Positions 1 through 7,801 of a stretch of 64,000 bases of DNA are shown here, piece by piece. The position numbers were made by a program, and so were the translations under genes. How positions within the stretch are numbered: position 1 is the stretch's first letter; each line of letters starts with the position of its first letter. The stretch lies in contig NZ_GL882689.1 in assembly GCF_000195635.1 (NCBI RefSeq), positions 186,001 through 250,000 of the forward strand, in the 5' to 3' direction. The notes under the pieces are model-generated. The model saw only the letters and a list, made by a program, of their open reading frames with translations, was not told where the DNA came from and made no database searches. The stretch comes from Bacteroides fluxus YIT 12057. GTDB taxonomy: Bacteria > Bacteroidota > Bacteroidia > Bacteroidales > Bacteroidaceae.

Positions 1-2143
1 CATCACTCTGGAACTCGCCGAGGTATTCTCCGCGGCTGTCATAATTGAGGCGCAGTACATCACGGTCAAACCATACTTTGCGTCCGCCCAGGGTGGAGCC
101 TCCACGTTGTTTCAGTGCGATCTTGTGAACGGGAAGTTTCGTCAGGATGTTTCCCATAGCTTGCCGTCCCTTGATATTGATGGCGCTAAAGTCCTCTTCA
201 AAGATAATACGCCGTACACGCGGGTTCGGTTTCAATGTTACTTTGATGATTTCGGCCTCGCCGTTTGGATTGGCGGTGAAATAGGTGATGCGAGAGTCGG
301 GGGTTCCTTGGGTTACGTCGTATTCACGGTCACGCACTACGCTGGTCACGGCAAAACGTTTGATGTAGCTGGTCCCTTCTTTCCCGTCACGGTAGCATAC
401 GTTGTAGATGGTACGTTTGTCATTCTTCTTGAATACGTTGGCATAAAGGATGTTTTTGCCCACGAACTTCTTGTCGGCAACAGGAGTGATGATGTATTTC
501 CCGTCCCGGAAGAAAATAATTACGTCGTCGATCGGTGAGCAGTTGGCGATAAACTCATCCTTTTTTAAGCCCGTACCGATGAAGCCTTCTTCACGGTTGA
601 TATATAACTTCTCATTGGCTTCGATAACCTTGGTAGCTTCAATGGTGTCGAAGTTACGCAATTCCGTACGGCGCGGAAATTCTTTACCGTATTTTTCTTT
701 CAGCATACGGAACCAGTCAACGGTATATTCCACAATGTTTGCCAGATGACGGTCAATTTCCTCAATGTCTGCTTTCATACGGGCGATAAGTTCTTCGGCT
801 TTGTCGGAGTTGAACTTGAGGATGCGTGCCATTTTGATTTCCATCAATCTGAGGATGTCATCTTTGGTCACTTCACGGATGAAAGTGGGGTAATAGGGAG
901 TGAGACGGTTGTCAATATGTTCACAGGCGGCATCCATATTTTTGGCTTGCTCAAACTCTTTGTCCTTATAGATGCGTTCTTCGATGAAGATTTTCTCCAA
1001 CGAGGCAAAATGCAAATTTTCCCGTATTTCATTGCGGCGGATTTCCAACTCTTGCCGCAGTAAATCCAATGTATTGTTTACGGATTTCCGCAGTACGTCG
1101 CTCACGGTGAGGAAGTGCGGCTTCTGGTTGTCAATGACACAGCAGTTGGGAGAGATACTTACTTCGCAGTCAGTGAAGGCATATAGTGCATCAATGGTTT
1201 TATCGGACGAGACTCCCGGTGCCAGGTGTACAAGGATTTCTACACTGCCGGAGGTAAGGTCTTCCACTTTCCGGATTTTGATTTTTCCTTTTTCGCTGGC
1301 TTTGACTATGGAGTCACAGACACTGGCAACTGTCTTGCCGTATGGAATCTCTTTGATGGCAAGTGTCTTATTGTCGATTTTTTCTATTTTTGAGCGTACA
1401 CGTACTGCTCCGCCCCGTTCTCCGTCATTGTACTTGGATACGTCAATAGAACCTCCGGTCTGAAAATCCGGATATAATTTAAAGTCTTCTTTATGCAGAT
1501 ATTTGATGGAGGCATCGCAAAGTTCATTGAAGTTATGCGGCAGGATTTTCGAAGATAACCCGACAGCTATACCTTCTACTCCTTGAGCCAACAATAAGGG
1601 GAACTTTACGGGGAGCGTCACCGGTTCCTTGTTGCGCCCGTCGTAGGAAAGTTTCCATTCCGTTGTCTTGGGGTTGAATACCACGTCCAGAGCGAATTTG
1701 GAAAGACGTGCTTCAATGTAGCGGGATGCGGCGGCGCTGTCGCCGGTCAATATATTACCCCAGTTTCCCTGACAATCTACAAGGAGGTCTTTTTGGCCAA
1801 GCTGCACTAAAGCGTCTGCAATGGAAGCATCTCCATGCGGGTGAAACTGCATGGTATGACCTACGATGTTGGCAACTTTGTTGTAACGTCCGTCTTCCAT
1901 GCGCCTCATGGAATGCAGGATACGTCGTTGCACCGGTTTTAAACCATCCATAATGTGTGGAACAGCACGCTCTAGTATAACGTAGGAGGCATAGTCCAGA
2001 AACCAATTCTGGTACATTCCGCTTAGCTGGTGCTTTACGTTGGCATCTTTTGCGTCTGCAGGTTTATAATCCGAATGCTCTTCGCTTCCGGTCGGGAATT
2101 CTTTGGCCAAATCATCTTTGGGTGCTTCAAAATCTTCGCTCAT
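1..2143 (-). CDS. parC: DNA topoisomerase IV / gyrase subunit A, C-terminus cut by the window edge
   Basis: This is the DNA breakage-reunion subunit of a type II topoisomerase. It begins MSEDFEAPKDDLAKEF at 2143 and reads open for about 714 codons to the window edge, so the stop lies outside. The winged-helix core is clear: GLKPVQRRILHSM near residue 68, HPHGD near 101-105, and the catalytic tyrosine Y142 in AAASRYIEAR. A long coiled-coil tower and then beta-pinwheel blades with basic loops (GSTLGGRKVWFDRD) follow. The position after HPHGD that is serine in most GyrA/ParC quinolone-determining regions is alanine (A106). Bacteroides genomes also carry a separate GyrA; I prefer ParC because of the divergent HPHGDASIAD motif and the N-terminal extension, but a second gyrA-like annotation is possible. 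A minus-strand TAnnTTTG element lies about 55 bp upstream. Confidence 0.88.
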   Translation of the reverse strand, partial: MSEDFEAPKDDLAKEFPTGSEEHSDYKPADAKDANVKHQLSGMYQNWFLDYASYVILERAVPHIMDGLKPVQRRILHSMRRMEDGRYNKVANIVGHTMQFHPHGDASIADALVQLGQKDLLVDCQGNWGNILTGDSAAASRYIEARLSKFALDVVFNPKTTEWKLSYDGRNKEPVTLPVKFPLLLAQGVEGIAVGLSSKILPHNFNELCDASIKYLHKEDFKLYPDFQTGGSIDVSKYNDGERGGAVRVRSKIEKIDNKTLAIKEIPYGKTVASVCDSIVKASEKGKIKIRKVEDLTSGSVEILVHLAPGVSSDKTIDALYAFTDCEVSISPNCCVIDNQKPHFLTVSDVLRKSVNNTLDLLRQELEIRRNEIRENLHFASLEKIFIEERIYKDKEFEQAKNMDAACEHIDNRLTPYYPTFIREVTKDDILRLMEIKMARILKFNSDKAEELIARMKADIEEIDRHLANIVEYTVDWFRMLKEKYGKEFPRRTELRNFDTIEATKVIEANEKLYINREEGFIGTGLKKDEFIANCSPIDDVIIFFRDGKYIITPVADKKFVGKNILYANVFKKNDKRTIYNVCYRDGKEGTSYIKRFAVTSVVRDREYDVTQGTPDSRITYFTANPNGEAEIIKVTLKPNPRVRRIIFEEDFSAINIKGRQAMGNILTKLPVHKIALKQRGGSTLGGRKVWFDRDVLRLNYDSRGEYLGEFQSD

Positions 2144-2195
2144 ATTTGTCTGGGAATTGTCTATTCTATGATATTACTGATTTTTCAGTTGCAGG

Positions 2196-2229
2196 CAAAA
2201 ATACAAATTTTATTGGGAAAACCTGCAAA
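2196..2229 (-). promoter_or_regulatory. Bacteroides-type promoter of the topoisomerase gene
   Basis: On the minus strand the -7 element reads TATTTTTG (2203-2196), matching TAnnTTTG. A TTTG at 2229-2226 sits 22 bp upstream as the -33 element. The start codon is 2143. Confidence 0.5.
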
Positions 2230-2437
2230 GAAATTCGATAATGCTCTATGTTTTCGCTATTTTTGTCTAATGTCTTAAACCCATTATTTGAACAGGACAG
2301 CCGTTTGTCAATCTATCATTTTATATCTGGCACGCCTGCCGACCGTATAGAAAAATCTTATTTGTATCAGCCAAAGAAATGAATCGAACGAAGTGTTCTT
2401 GCTTGCTTGTCTATAATTGACCTGTATCAATTGAATA

Positions 2438-2487
2438 TTAGAGCTTGTTTAAATCCTCTTTTTGAAGAAAATTTAAACAAGCTCTAA
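2438..2487 (-). terminator. Long perfect inverted repeat, probable terminator of the susCD operon
   Basis: A 17-bp perfect inverted repeat pairs 2438-2454 (TTAGAGCTTGTTTAAAT) with 2471-2487 across a 16-nt loop. It lies about 75 bp after the susD stop. The stem is AT-rich rather than a classical GC stem with a T-tract, so a role as a processing or protein site is also possible. Confidence 0.55.
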
Positions 2488-2492
2488 AGCTG

Positions 2493-2522
2493 TTTGCTTT
2501 CACTCCTGCGGAGCAAAGCAAA
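2493..2522 (-). terminator. Hairpin directly downstream of susD
   Basis: TTTGCTTT (2493-2500) pairs with AAAGCAAA (2515-2522). An inner CTCC/GGAG stem (2503-2506 with 2510-2513) closes a three-base loop. It begins 40 bp after the susD stop codon, where the first terminator of the operon is expected. Confidence 0.45.
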
Positions 2523-2561
2523 GTGATAACTCCTTAACTCTTCCGGAGCTTCTGATCCGAA

Positions 2562-4307
2562 TTAGAAGTAACCAGGATTCTGTTCCTCTTCGTTGCTTCC
2601 TTTCGGATTCAAGCGGTCAATATGATTTTGGGGAATAGGACGCAGCTTGTGATAGTCTTCAACGTTAGGTGCGGAATCAGGATTCCACTTCTTGGCGTAT
2701 TCCACCAACTTCTCGCAACGTACCAAGTCCGGCCAACGGGTGTACTCACCCAACAGTTCGCGTCCGCGTTCGTCCAGAATGAAGTCCACGAAGTTGTTCT
2801 GTAGGTCGGCTGCCTTCACCTTGATCTCTTCGTAAGTGGATTCGGTATTGTTGTATTCACCGCCTTCTTCCACCCAGTATTGTGCCATCTTCGTTTCTCC
2901 GTCATGCCATGCAGCCCGTTCGCGAATTACGTTGATCAACTCAGCCGCCAGTCCATAGTCACCCTTACGCCCTGCTGCTTCGGCTGCAATCAAGTAAGTT
3001 TCACCCAAACGCATGCGCACCCATTCGCGTACGCCTTCCTTTCTATTCATATCATCACCACGCAGCGGATCGATATACTTCACCAAGTGCGGATAGTTCT
3101 TGCGGTTCGTCATTCCATTTTCCTGCTTGTCTATATCCTCCGCTTTCCACTGGAGATAGGTGTACTTATACGGTCTGTTCTTCTTGGGATACATACTGTA
3201 GTAAACCGCTGTATCACCCAGAGCCAAGTCTTTAGTCGGATTGTTGCAATAGAAGGTCCATTTGAAGCTCTTATAGAAACGGGAGTCATTCTTACGGTCG
3301 TACAGTTCGAGCATCGTCTTGTTAGTCGGCATATGCTTCTTGTAAGGACGTCCGTTTTCCATATCACGCTTCATGCCGGGGAATTTGTCATATTCAGAAC
3401 ACCAGAGCAAGTGTGACTGGTTTCCGTTTCCATTATAGATTTTATCCTCTGTAAACTGCACGGCGAACACCACTTCGCTATTACCCATATTATTGATGTC
3501 CCACAAATCTGCAAAGTTTCTCTGCAATTGGTATTTGTTGCTGTCAATCACCTTGCGCGCATAGTAGTAGGCACTGTCCATGTCAGTAGATTTCTGCCCG
3601 CGAGCATCCTTCACCGCGCTGCCACGAGTCAGGTAAACTTTAGCCAACAGATGTGCGGCGGCATATTTAGTGGCACGACCTTGAGCATCACCGCCAGCCG
3701 TTTCACGCAAATGTTCCTCCGCATACCTTAGGTCGGTGATGATCTGCTTATAAACATCTTCTACGGAAGCGCGTTTGAAATCAGTTTTGGGTTCGTTAAC
3801 CGCGTAGGTTACCAAGGGGATGCGTCCGAATTGCTGGACCAGGTCGAAATAGAAGTAAGAACGCAGGAAGTTTATTTCTGCTGTGTACTGCTCCTTTTTA
3901 TCCCGGGTCATGTTCACCTCGGACATAGATTCCAACACCTTGTTTGCTACACCGATAGCTTGGTAACTACTGTTCCATAGGCTCCAACATGCTCCGGTAG
4001 TAGATGACATTCCGGTATTATATAAGTTCGCGCCACGATTCCAGCCGTCGTTACCGCCGGTTATCAGGTCGTTACCATATTCAGTAAGTTCGTTAATCGT
4101 TTCACCGCCTACAAAGTCACGCATGTAGCTGTAGATGGAAGTGACACCTGCCTCTACGCCCTGTTCCGAGTTGTAATAGTCATTTGTCAAACGAGGCACT
4201 TCTTTTTCTTCAAGAAAGTTTTCGCATGAAGTATTTACGGCAAGCATGGCAGAGCAGCATATCAAGCCCAATACTTTAACACCATTATCAATTATAATTC
4301 TTTTCAT
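2562..4307 (-). CDS. SusD/RagB-like outer-membrane glycan-binding lipoprotein
   Basis: This 581-residue surface lipoprotein captures oligosaccharide and acts as the lid on its SusC partner. The N-terminus is a lipoprotein signal ending at C28 (VNTSCENFLEE), the usual SusD form, although the lipobox is weak. SusD hallmarks follow: an early helical region with YYNSEQGVEAGVTSIYSYMRD, the TPR-like EINFLRSYFYFDLVQQFGRIPLVT stretch (split around residue 150), and near the C-terminus VDFILDERGRELLGEY and DLVRCEKLVEYAKKWN. Length is normal for the family. The susC gene lies 18 bp upstream on the same strand, so the two are co-transcribed. The neighbouring GH78, GH106 and PL8 genes suggest a rhamnose- and uronate-containing substrate, but the binding site cannot be read from sequence alone. 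Confidence 0.95.
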   Translation of the reverse strand: MKRIIIDNGVKVLGLICCSAMLAVNTSCENFLEEKEVPRLTNDYYNSEQGVEAGVTSIYSYMRDFVGGETINELTEYGNDLITGGNDGWNRGANLYNTGMSSTTGACWSLWNSSYQAIGVANKVLESMSEVNMTRDKKEQYTAEINFLRSYFYFDLVQQFGRIPLVTYAVNEPKTDFKRASVEDVYKQIITDLRYAEEHLRETAGGDAQGRATKYAAAHLLAKVYLTRGSAVKDARGQKSTDMDSAYYYARKVIDSNKYQLQRNFADLWDINNMGNSEVVFAVQFTEDKIYNGNGNQSHLLWCSEYDKFPGMKRDMENGRPYKKHMPTNKTMLELYDRKNDSRFYKSFKWTFYCNNPTKDLALGDTAVYYSMYPKKNRPYKYTYLQWKAEDIDKQENGMTNRKNYPHLVKYIDPLRGDDMNRKEGVREWVRMRLGETYLIAAEAAGRKGDYGLAAELINVIRERAAWHDGETKMAQYWVEEGGEYNNTESTYEEIKVKAADLQNNFVDFILDERGRELLGEYTRWPDLVRCEKLVEYAKKWNPDSAPNVEDYHKLRPIPQNHIDRLNPKGSNEEEQNPGYF

Positions 4308-4325
4308 ATTTCCAGTTTGTTTATA

Positions 4326-7300
4326 TTAAAATGAAAGATTAACACCAAACATCCAAGAGCTCACGCTGGGTGCGGAATAAGCCGTAGCACCTTCAGGGTC
4401 GATACCGTTGTAGTTTGTAAATATCAACGGGTTCTCTGCAGTCAGATAGAGGCGGCAGTTGGTCAGACCGGCTTTCTGTATGCTCTGTTTAGGCAGTGTA
4501 TAGCCCAATGTAACGGTCTTCAAACGCAGGAAGTCTGTCTTTTCGTAATGCAAAGTGGATTCATACTCCACATCGTTAGAACTTGAGTCAGGCCGCGGAT
4601 AGGCGTTTGTAGGGTTATTCGGGGTCCAGTAATCATACTTCAGGTTGTTGTTGCGGTTAGCCTGATGACCGTAACGTAATTTGTTTTGCACCATACCGCC
4701 TACAGTTCCATAGAGTACGAAGTTAAAGTCAAATCCTTTGTAAGTGAAGTTGTTTGACATGTTGAAGATGTGCTTCGGACGTCCTTGCCCCAGAATCATA
4801 CGATCTTTATCGGCTGAAATCTTATAGTCACCATCTACATCCAGCAAGCGGATCTTGCCAGGTGCGAACTTGTGCCCGTTGGCATTGAATTTCGCCATTT
4901 CCTCAAGGTCTTCCGGTGTGTTCTGCCAGATGCCGATTTTCTTGTAGTCATAGAACACGTTAAGAGCCTCTCCGATAAACCACTTGTTACCTATATCGTC
5001 CACTTTTCCGTTGTACAACTCAACAATCTCTTCCTTGTTGGTAGAATACATCAGGTCGGTGGTCCAAGTAAAGTCCTTAGTCTGTACGTTCACTGTAGAA
5101 AGACTGACTTCGATACCTTGGTTCTTTGTCTTACCGATGTTAGTCAACACTTTATCATATCCGGATACAATCGGCAACTGCCTGTCGAGCAGCAAGTCGT
5201 GTGTGTTCTGCATGTAAGCGTCAATCGTACCGCTCAGACGTCCACGGAAAAAGCTGAAGTCAAGTCCAAGGTTCCACTGCCCTGTTGTCTCCCAAGTCAG
5301 TCCCTGGTCGGCAAGTGAAGAAGAACAGTAGCCCATTACAAGGTTGCTGCCATAGTTGTAATATTTCTTACCCAGCAACCCCTTAGTCTGATAAGGGTCG
5401 ATGGCCGTATTAGCCGTCACACCGTAACCGAAACGCAGTTTCAGGTTGTCCAGCTTGTCGAAGTTCTTCAACCAGCTTTCTTCGTTCATACGCCATGCCA
5501 ATGAGAAGGCGGGGAAAGCTACCCACTTATGACCGTCCGCCAAACGTGAAGAACCGTCGTAACGCATGGATACTGTAGCATAGTACTTGCTGTTGAAGTT
5601 ATAGTTCACACGGCCCATGAATGAAGCAAGGCTCCAAATCTGGTTGTGGCTGTCAAAGTTCGTGATTTCCGCTGCCGAGGCAATGTCATACCAGTACAGC
5701 TTGTCGGAAGGGAGACCTTGTACGTCGTCTGTCAGCTGTTCGCGATGGTTGCGTTCCACGGATTGGAGCAAAGTGACACCGAACGTGTGTTTGCCGAACG
5801 TGCGATCGTAAAACAACAGGTTTTCAATAGTATAGCCGAAAGTCTGCTGCGTTGAGTTTTTCGCCTTGTTGATGTTGCCGTTGTTTGCCTGCGGACCCGT
5901 GAATGAATAGTCTTGTCTGGAATGGAAGTCGAGACCAATGTTCGCGCGGTATTTCAAACCTTTGACCGGCAGTGCGATATCTACATAATAGCTACCTACA
6001 AAACGGTTAATCTTCAGTGGGTTTACGATGGCATTCTCATCCAAGTACTGCAAGGGGTTCCAGTACTGCGTATCGTTACCGGAAGTCATCTGTAGCAAGT
6101 TGCCCTCATCGTCATAGTAGCGTCCCAGCGGGTTGACACGCCAACAATCCTGGAAGTTTCTTCCACGGTTCTGGATTGAACGCATGAAGTGTTGCTGTGC
6201 ACCTACTTTCAGCCAGTTGTTCACCTGAGCGTCAAAGCCGCCTTTAATGGTGTAGCGGGTGTAGTCCTGTTGCTTGTAGATACCTTCGTTATTGAAATAA
6301 GTCGTGTTCAAGATGAACTGTACCTTGTCGCTTCCGCCCTTGATGCTCAACTGGTGGTCGGTAATGATACCTGTCTGTTCTACCAGGTCTTTCCAGTTAC
6401 TGGCGGTAGAACGTACCTTGCTCGGGTCGTAATTACCGTTTGCGTCATAAGCCATTGCAATAGACTGCCAAGTGTAGTCGTCACCGGTGAAAGCCGACAA
6501 ATTTCTATCCTCGTCAATATTAGGCACATCAGATTTATACTTTCCGGCAGCTCTCTCCGCTTCACGTACGTAGTCTGCAAATTCGGCACCGTTCATGTAC
6601 TCCAAGTCGTTCTGCTTGGTCTGTACGCCGTAGTAACCGCTGTAATCTACTGATATCTTGCCTGCTTTACCTTTCTTTGTAGTAATCAAGATAACACCGT
6701 TGGCACCACGTGAACCATAGATAGCAGTGGCTGAAGCGTCCTTGAGTACTTCGATAGACTCGATGTCGCTCGGAGCGAACATGTTAGAGGCTGTTGAGCA
6801 AGGAATGCCATCAACCACATATAACGGGTCGTTGCCGGCCTTGATAGAACGTTTTCCACGAATCAGGATAGAGGGGTTGGAACCTGGTCCCCAGCTTGAA
6901 TTGGTAACCAACACGCCGGGAACCTTGCCTTGGATGGCTTCGGCGGCCGACAATGCAGGACTTTCCATCAACTTCTTGGAATTGATAGAAGTGACCGAAC
7001 CGGTCAAGTCTCTTTTCTTTGCACTACCGTAACCTACGACTACCACTTCGTCAAGTCCCAGAGCGTCAGTAGTCAATTCCACTATTTGATAATCTTTGGG
7101 ATCTAGTGTTGTAGTAGTGTAGCCTAAGTAACTGACTACGATTTTTTGTTTCCCATTGGGGATACTTAGTATGAAATCACCATCCAGATTTGTAATCGTA
7201 CCGATTTGTTCACTACCCTGTACCACGACAGACGCACCTATCAAAGCCTCGCCGGTCTCTTTGTCAATAATGCGACCCTTGATGGTTCGGTTTTGTGAAT

Positions 7301-7355
7301 AAACCGAACACAACGGAATAGACAATAACATTAGTAATAAAAAGATGTTTTTCAT
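4326..7355 (-). CDS. SusC/RagA-like TonB-dependent outer-membrane transporter
   Basis: This 1009-residue beta-barrel imports glycan fragments across the outer membrane using TonB energy. A cleavable signal (MKNIFLLLMLLSIPLCSVYS) is followed by a carboxypeptidase-D regulatory-like domain (about residues 24-95, IKGRIIDKETGEALIGASV). Next come the SusC-specific LDEVVVVGYGSAKKRDLTG segment and a plug domain with DIESIEVLKDASATAIYGSR and GANGVILITTKKG. The barrel ends in an aromatic residue (WMFGVNLSF), as outer-membrane barrels do. It is the first gene of a susC-susD operon, divergent from the GH78 gene. No dedicated SusR, hybrid two-component or ECF sigma/anti-sigma gene lies beside it, so its regulator is not visible in the window. 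Confidence 0.96.
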   Translation of the reverse strand: MKNIFLLLMLLSIPLCSVYSQNRTIKGRIIDKETGEALIGASVVVQGSEQIGTITNLDGDFILSIPNGKQKIVVSYLGYTTTTLDPKDYQIVELTTDALGLDEVVVVGYGSAKKRDLTGSVTSINSKKLMESPALSAAEAIQGKVPGVLVTNSSWGPGSNPSILIRGKRSIKAGNDPLYVVDGIPCSTASNMFAPSDIESIEVLKDASATAIYGSRGANGVILITTKKGKAGKISVDYSGYYGVQTKQNDLEYMNGAEFADYVREAERAAGKYKSDVPNIDEDRNLSAFTGDDYTWQSIAMAYDANGNYDPSKVRSTASNWKDLVEQTGIITDHQLSIKGGSDKVQFILNTTYFNNEGIYKQQDYTRYTIKGGFDAQVNNWLKVGAQQHFMRSIQNRGRNFQDCWRVNPLGRYYDDEGNLLQMTSGNDTQYWNPLQYLDENAIVNPLKINRFVGSYYVDIALPVKGLKYRANIGLDFHSRQDYSFTGPQANNGNINKAKNSTQQTFGYTIENLLFYDRTFGKHTFGVTLLQSVERNHREQLTDDVQGLPSDKLYWYDIASAAEITNFDSHNQIWSLASFMGRVNYNFNSKYYATVSMRYDGSSRLADGHKWVAFPAFSLAWRMNEESWLKNFDKLDNLKLRFGYGVTANTAIDPYQTKGLLGKKYYNYGSNLVMGYCSSSLADQGLTWETTGQWNLGLDFSFFRGRLSGTIDAYMQNTHDLLLDRQLPIVSGYDKVLTNIGKTKNQGIEVSLSTVNVQTKDFTWTTDLMYSTNKEEIVELYNGKVDDIGNKWFIGEALNVFYDYKKIGIWQNTPEDLEEMAKFNANGHKFAPGKIRLLDVDGDYKISADKDRMILGQGRPKHIFNMSNNFTYKGFDFNFVLYGTVGGMVQNKLRYGHQANRNNNLKYDYWTPNNPTNAYPRPDSSSNDVEYESTLHYEKTDFLRLKTVTLGYTLPKQSIQKAGLTNCRLYLTAENPLIFTNYNGIDPEGATAYSAPSVSSWMFGVNLSF

Positions 7356-7403
7356 GATTAAAAAATTAATATTGATTGTTATTAAACTAAAAATATTCTT
7401 TTG

Positions 7404-7468
7404 TGTCTATAGGTGTCTTTCATAGACATTTTTCATGAAGCAAAGATAGTGCCGTGCTTTCTAACAAA
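7404..7468 (-). promoter_or_regulatory. susC promoter with a hairpin in the leader
   Basis: On the minus strand TATCTTTG (7448-7441) fits the TAnnTTTG -7 element. A TTTG at 7468-7465 lies 16 bp upstream, a little close for the usual -33 position. Between promoter and start codon an inverted repeat pairs 7404-7410 (TGTCTAT) with 7422-7428, which could form in the about 80-nt leader. Confidence 0.5.
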
Positions 7469-7706
7469 CTAATACTTTATTATCATATTCTAACATCCTT
7501 GAAATAAAATACTCGGTAGGGGTGGTGGAGGTGGAATATGGCGGTGAATTGGAGAAACGGTCTTTCGTTTTTAATGAATATGGTTATATGCAAACAATAA
7601 AGGATGATATGTAAGCAGAAAACCTGTTTTCCTAAAATAGAGGGCAATAGTTGTCCTTCAATCAGTTTAAGATAAGAAAGTATCATAAAAAGATAGTCCT
7701 ATCTGC

Positions 7707-7714
7707 TACTTTTG
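7707..7714 (+). promoter_or_regulatory. -7 promoter element before the GH78-GH106 operon
   Basis: TACTTTTG matches TAnnTTTG. It lies 87 bp before the start at 7802. No convincing -33 TTTG is seen at the expected distance, as is common for regulated promoters. Confidence 0.4.
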
Positions 7715-7801
7715 CATTCAACAGGCTGTAGTCTGCAGTGACATTTATAGGTGGTGATCTTCGGATATCTCCGGACAACAAAAACATATATACTAATATT
7801 T

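Larger units (their letters stand above)
2144..2561. other. Intergenic region between susD and the topoisomerase gene
   Basis: I see no gene in these 418 bp. The region holds two hairpins just after the susD stop (2493-2522 and 2438-2487) and the topoisomerase promoter (2196-2229). A plus-strand TATTTTTG at 2258-2265 has no gene behind it. The rest is AT-rich with no recognisable feature. Confidence 0.6.
7356..7801. other. Divergent intergenic region between susC and the GH78 gene
   Basis: I see no supportable gene in these 446 bp. The short minus-strand frame at 7483-7686 has no family features. The region holds the susC promoter with a leader hairpin (7404-7468, minus) and a plus-strand -7 element before the GH78 gene (7707-7714). 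Confidence 0.6.

Noticed and set aside
107..1463. Several plus-strand open frames at the left edge
   Set aside because: All lie opposite the topoisomerase gene, which reads open across the whole stretch with the breakage-reunion domain and C-terminal blades.
2258..2265. Plus-strand TATTTTTG as the promoter of a small RNA
   Set aside because: It has no -33 element, and no terminator or gene is found in a sensible place downstream on the plus strand.
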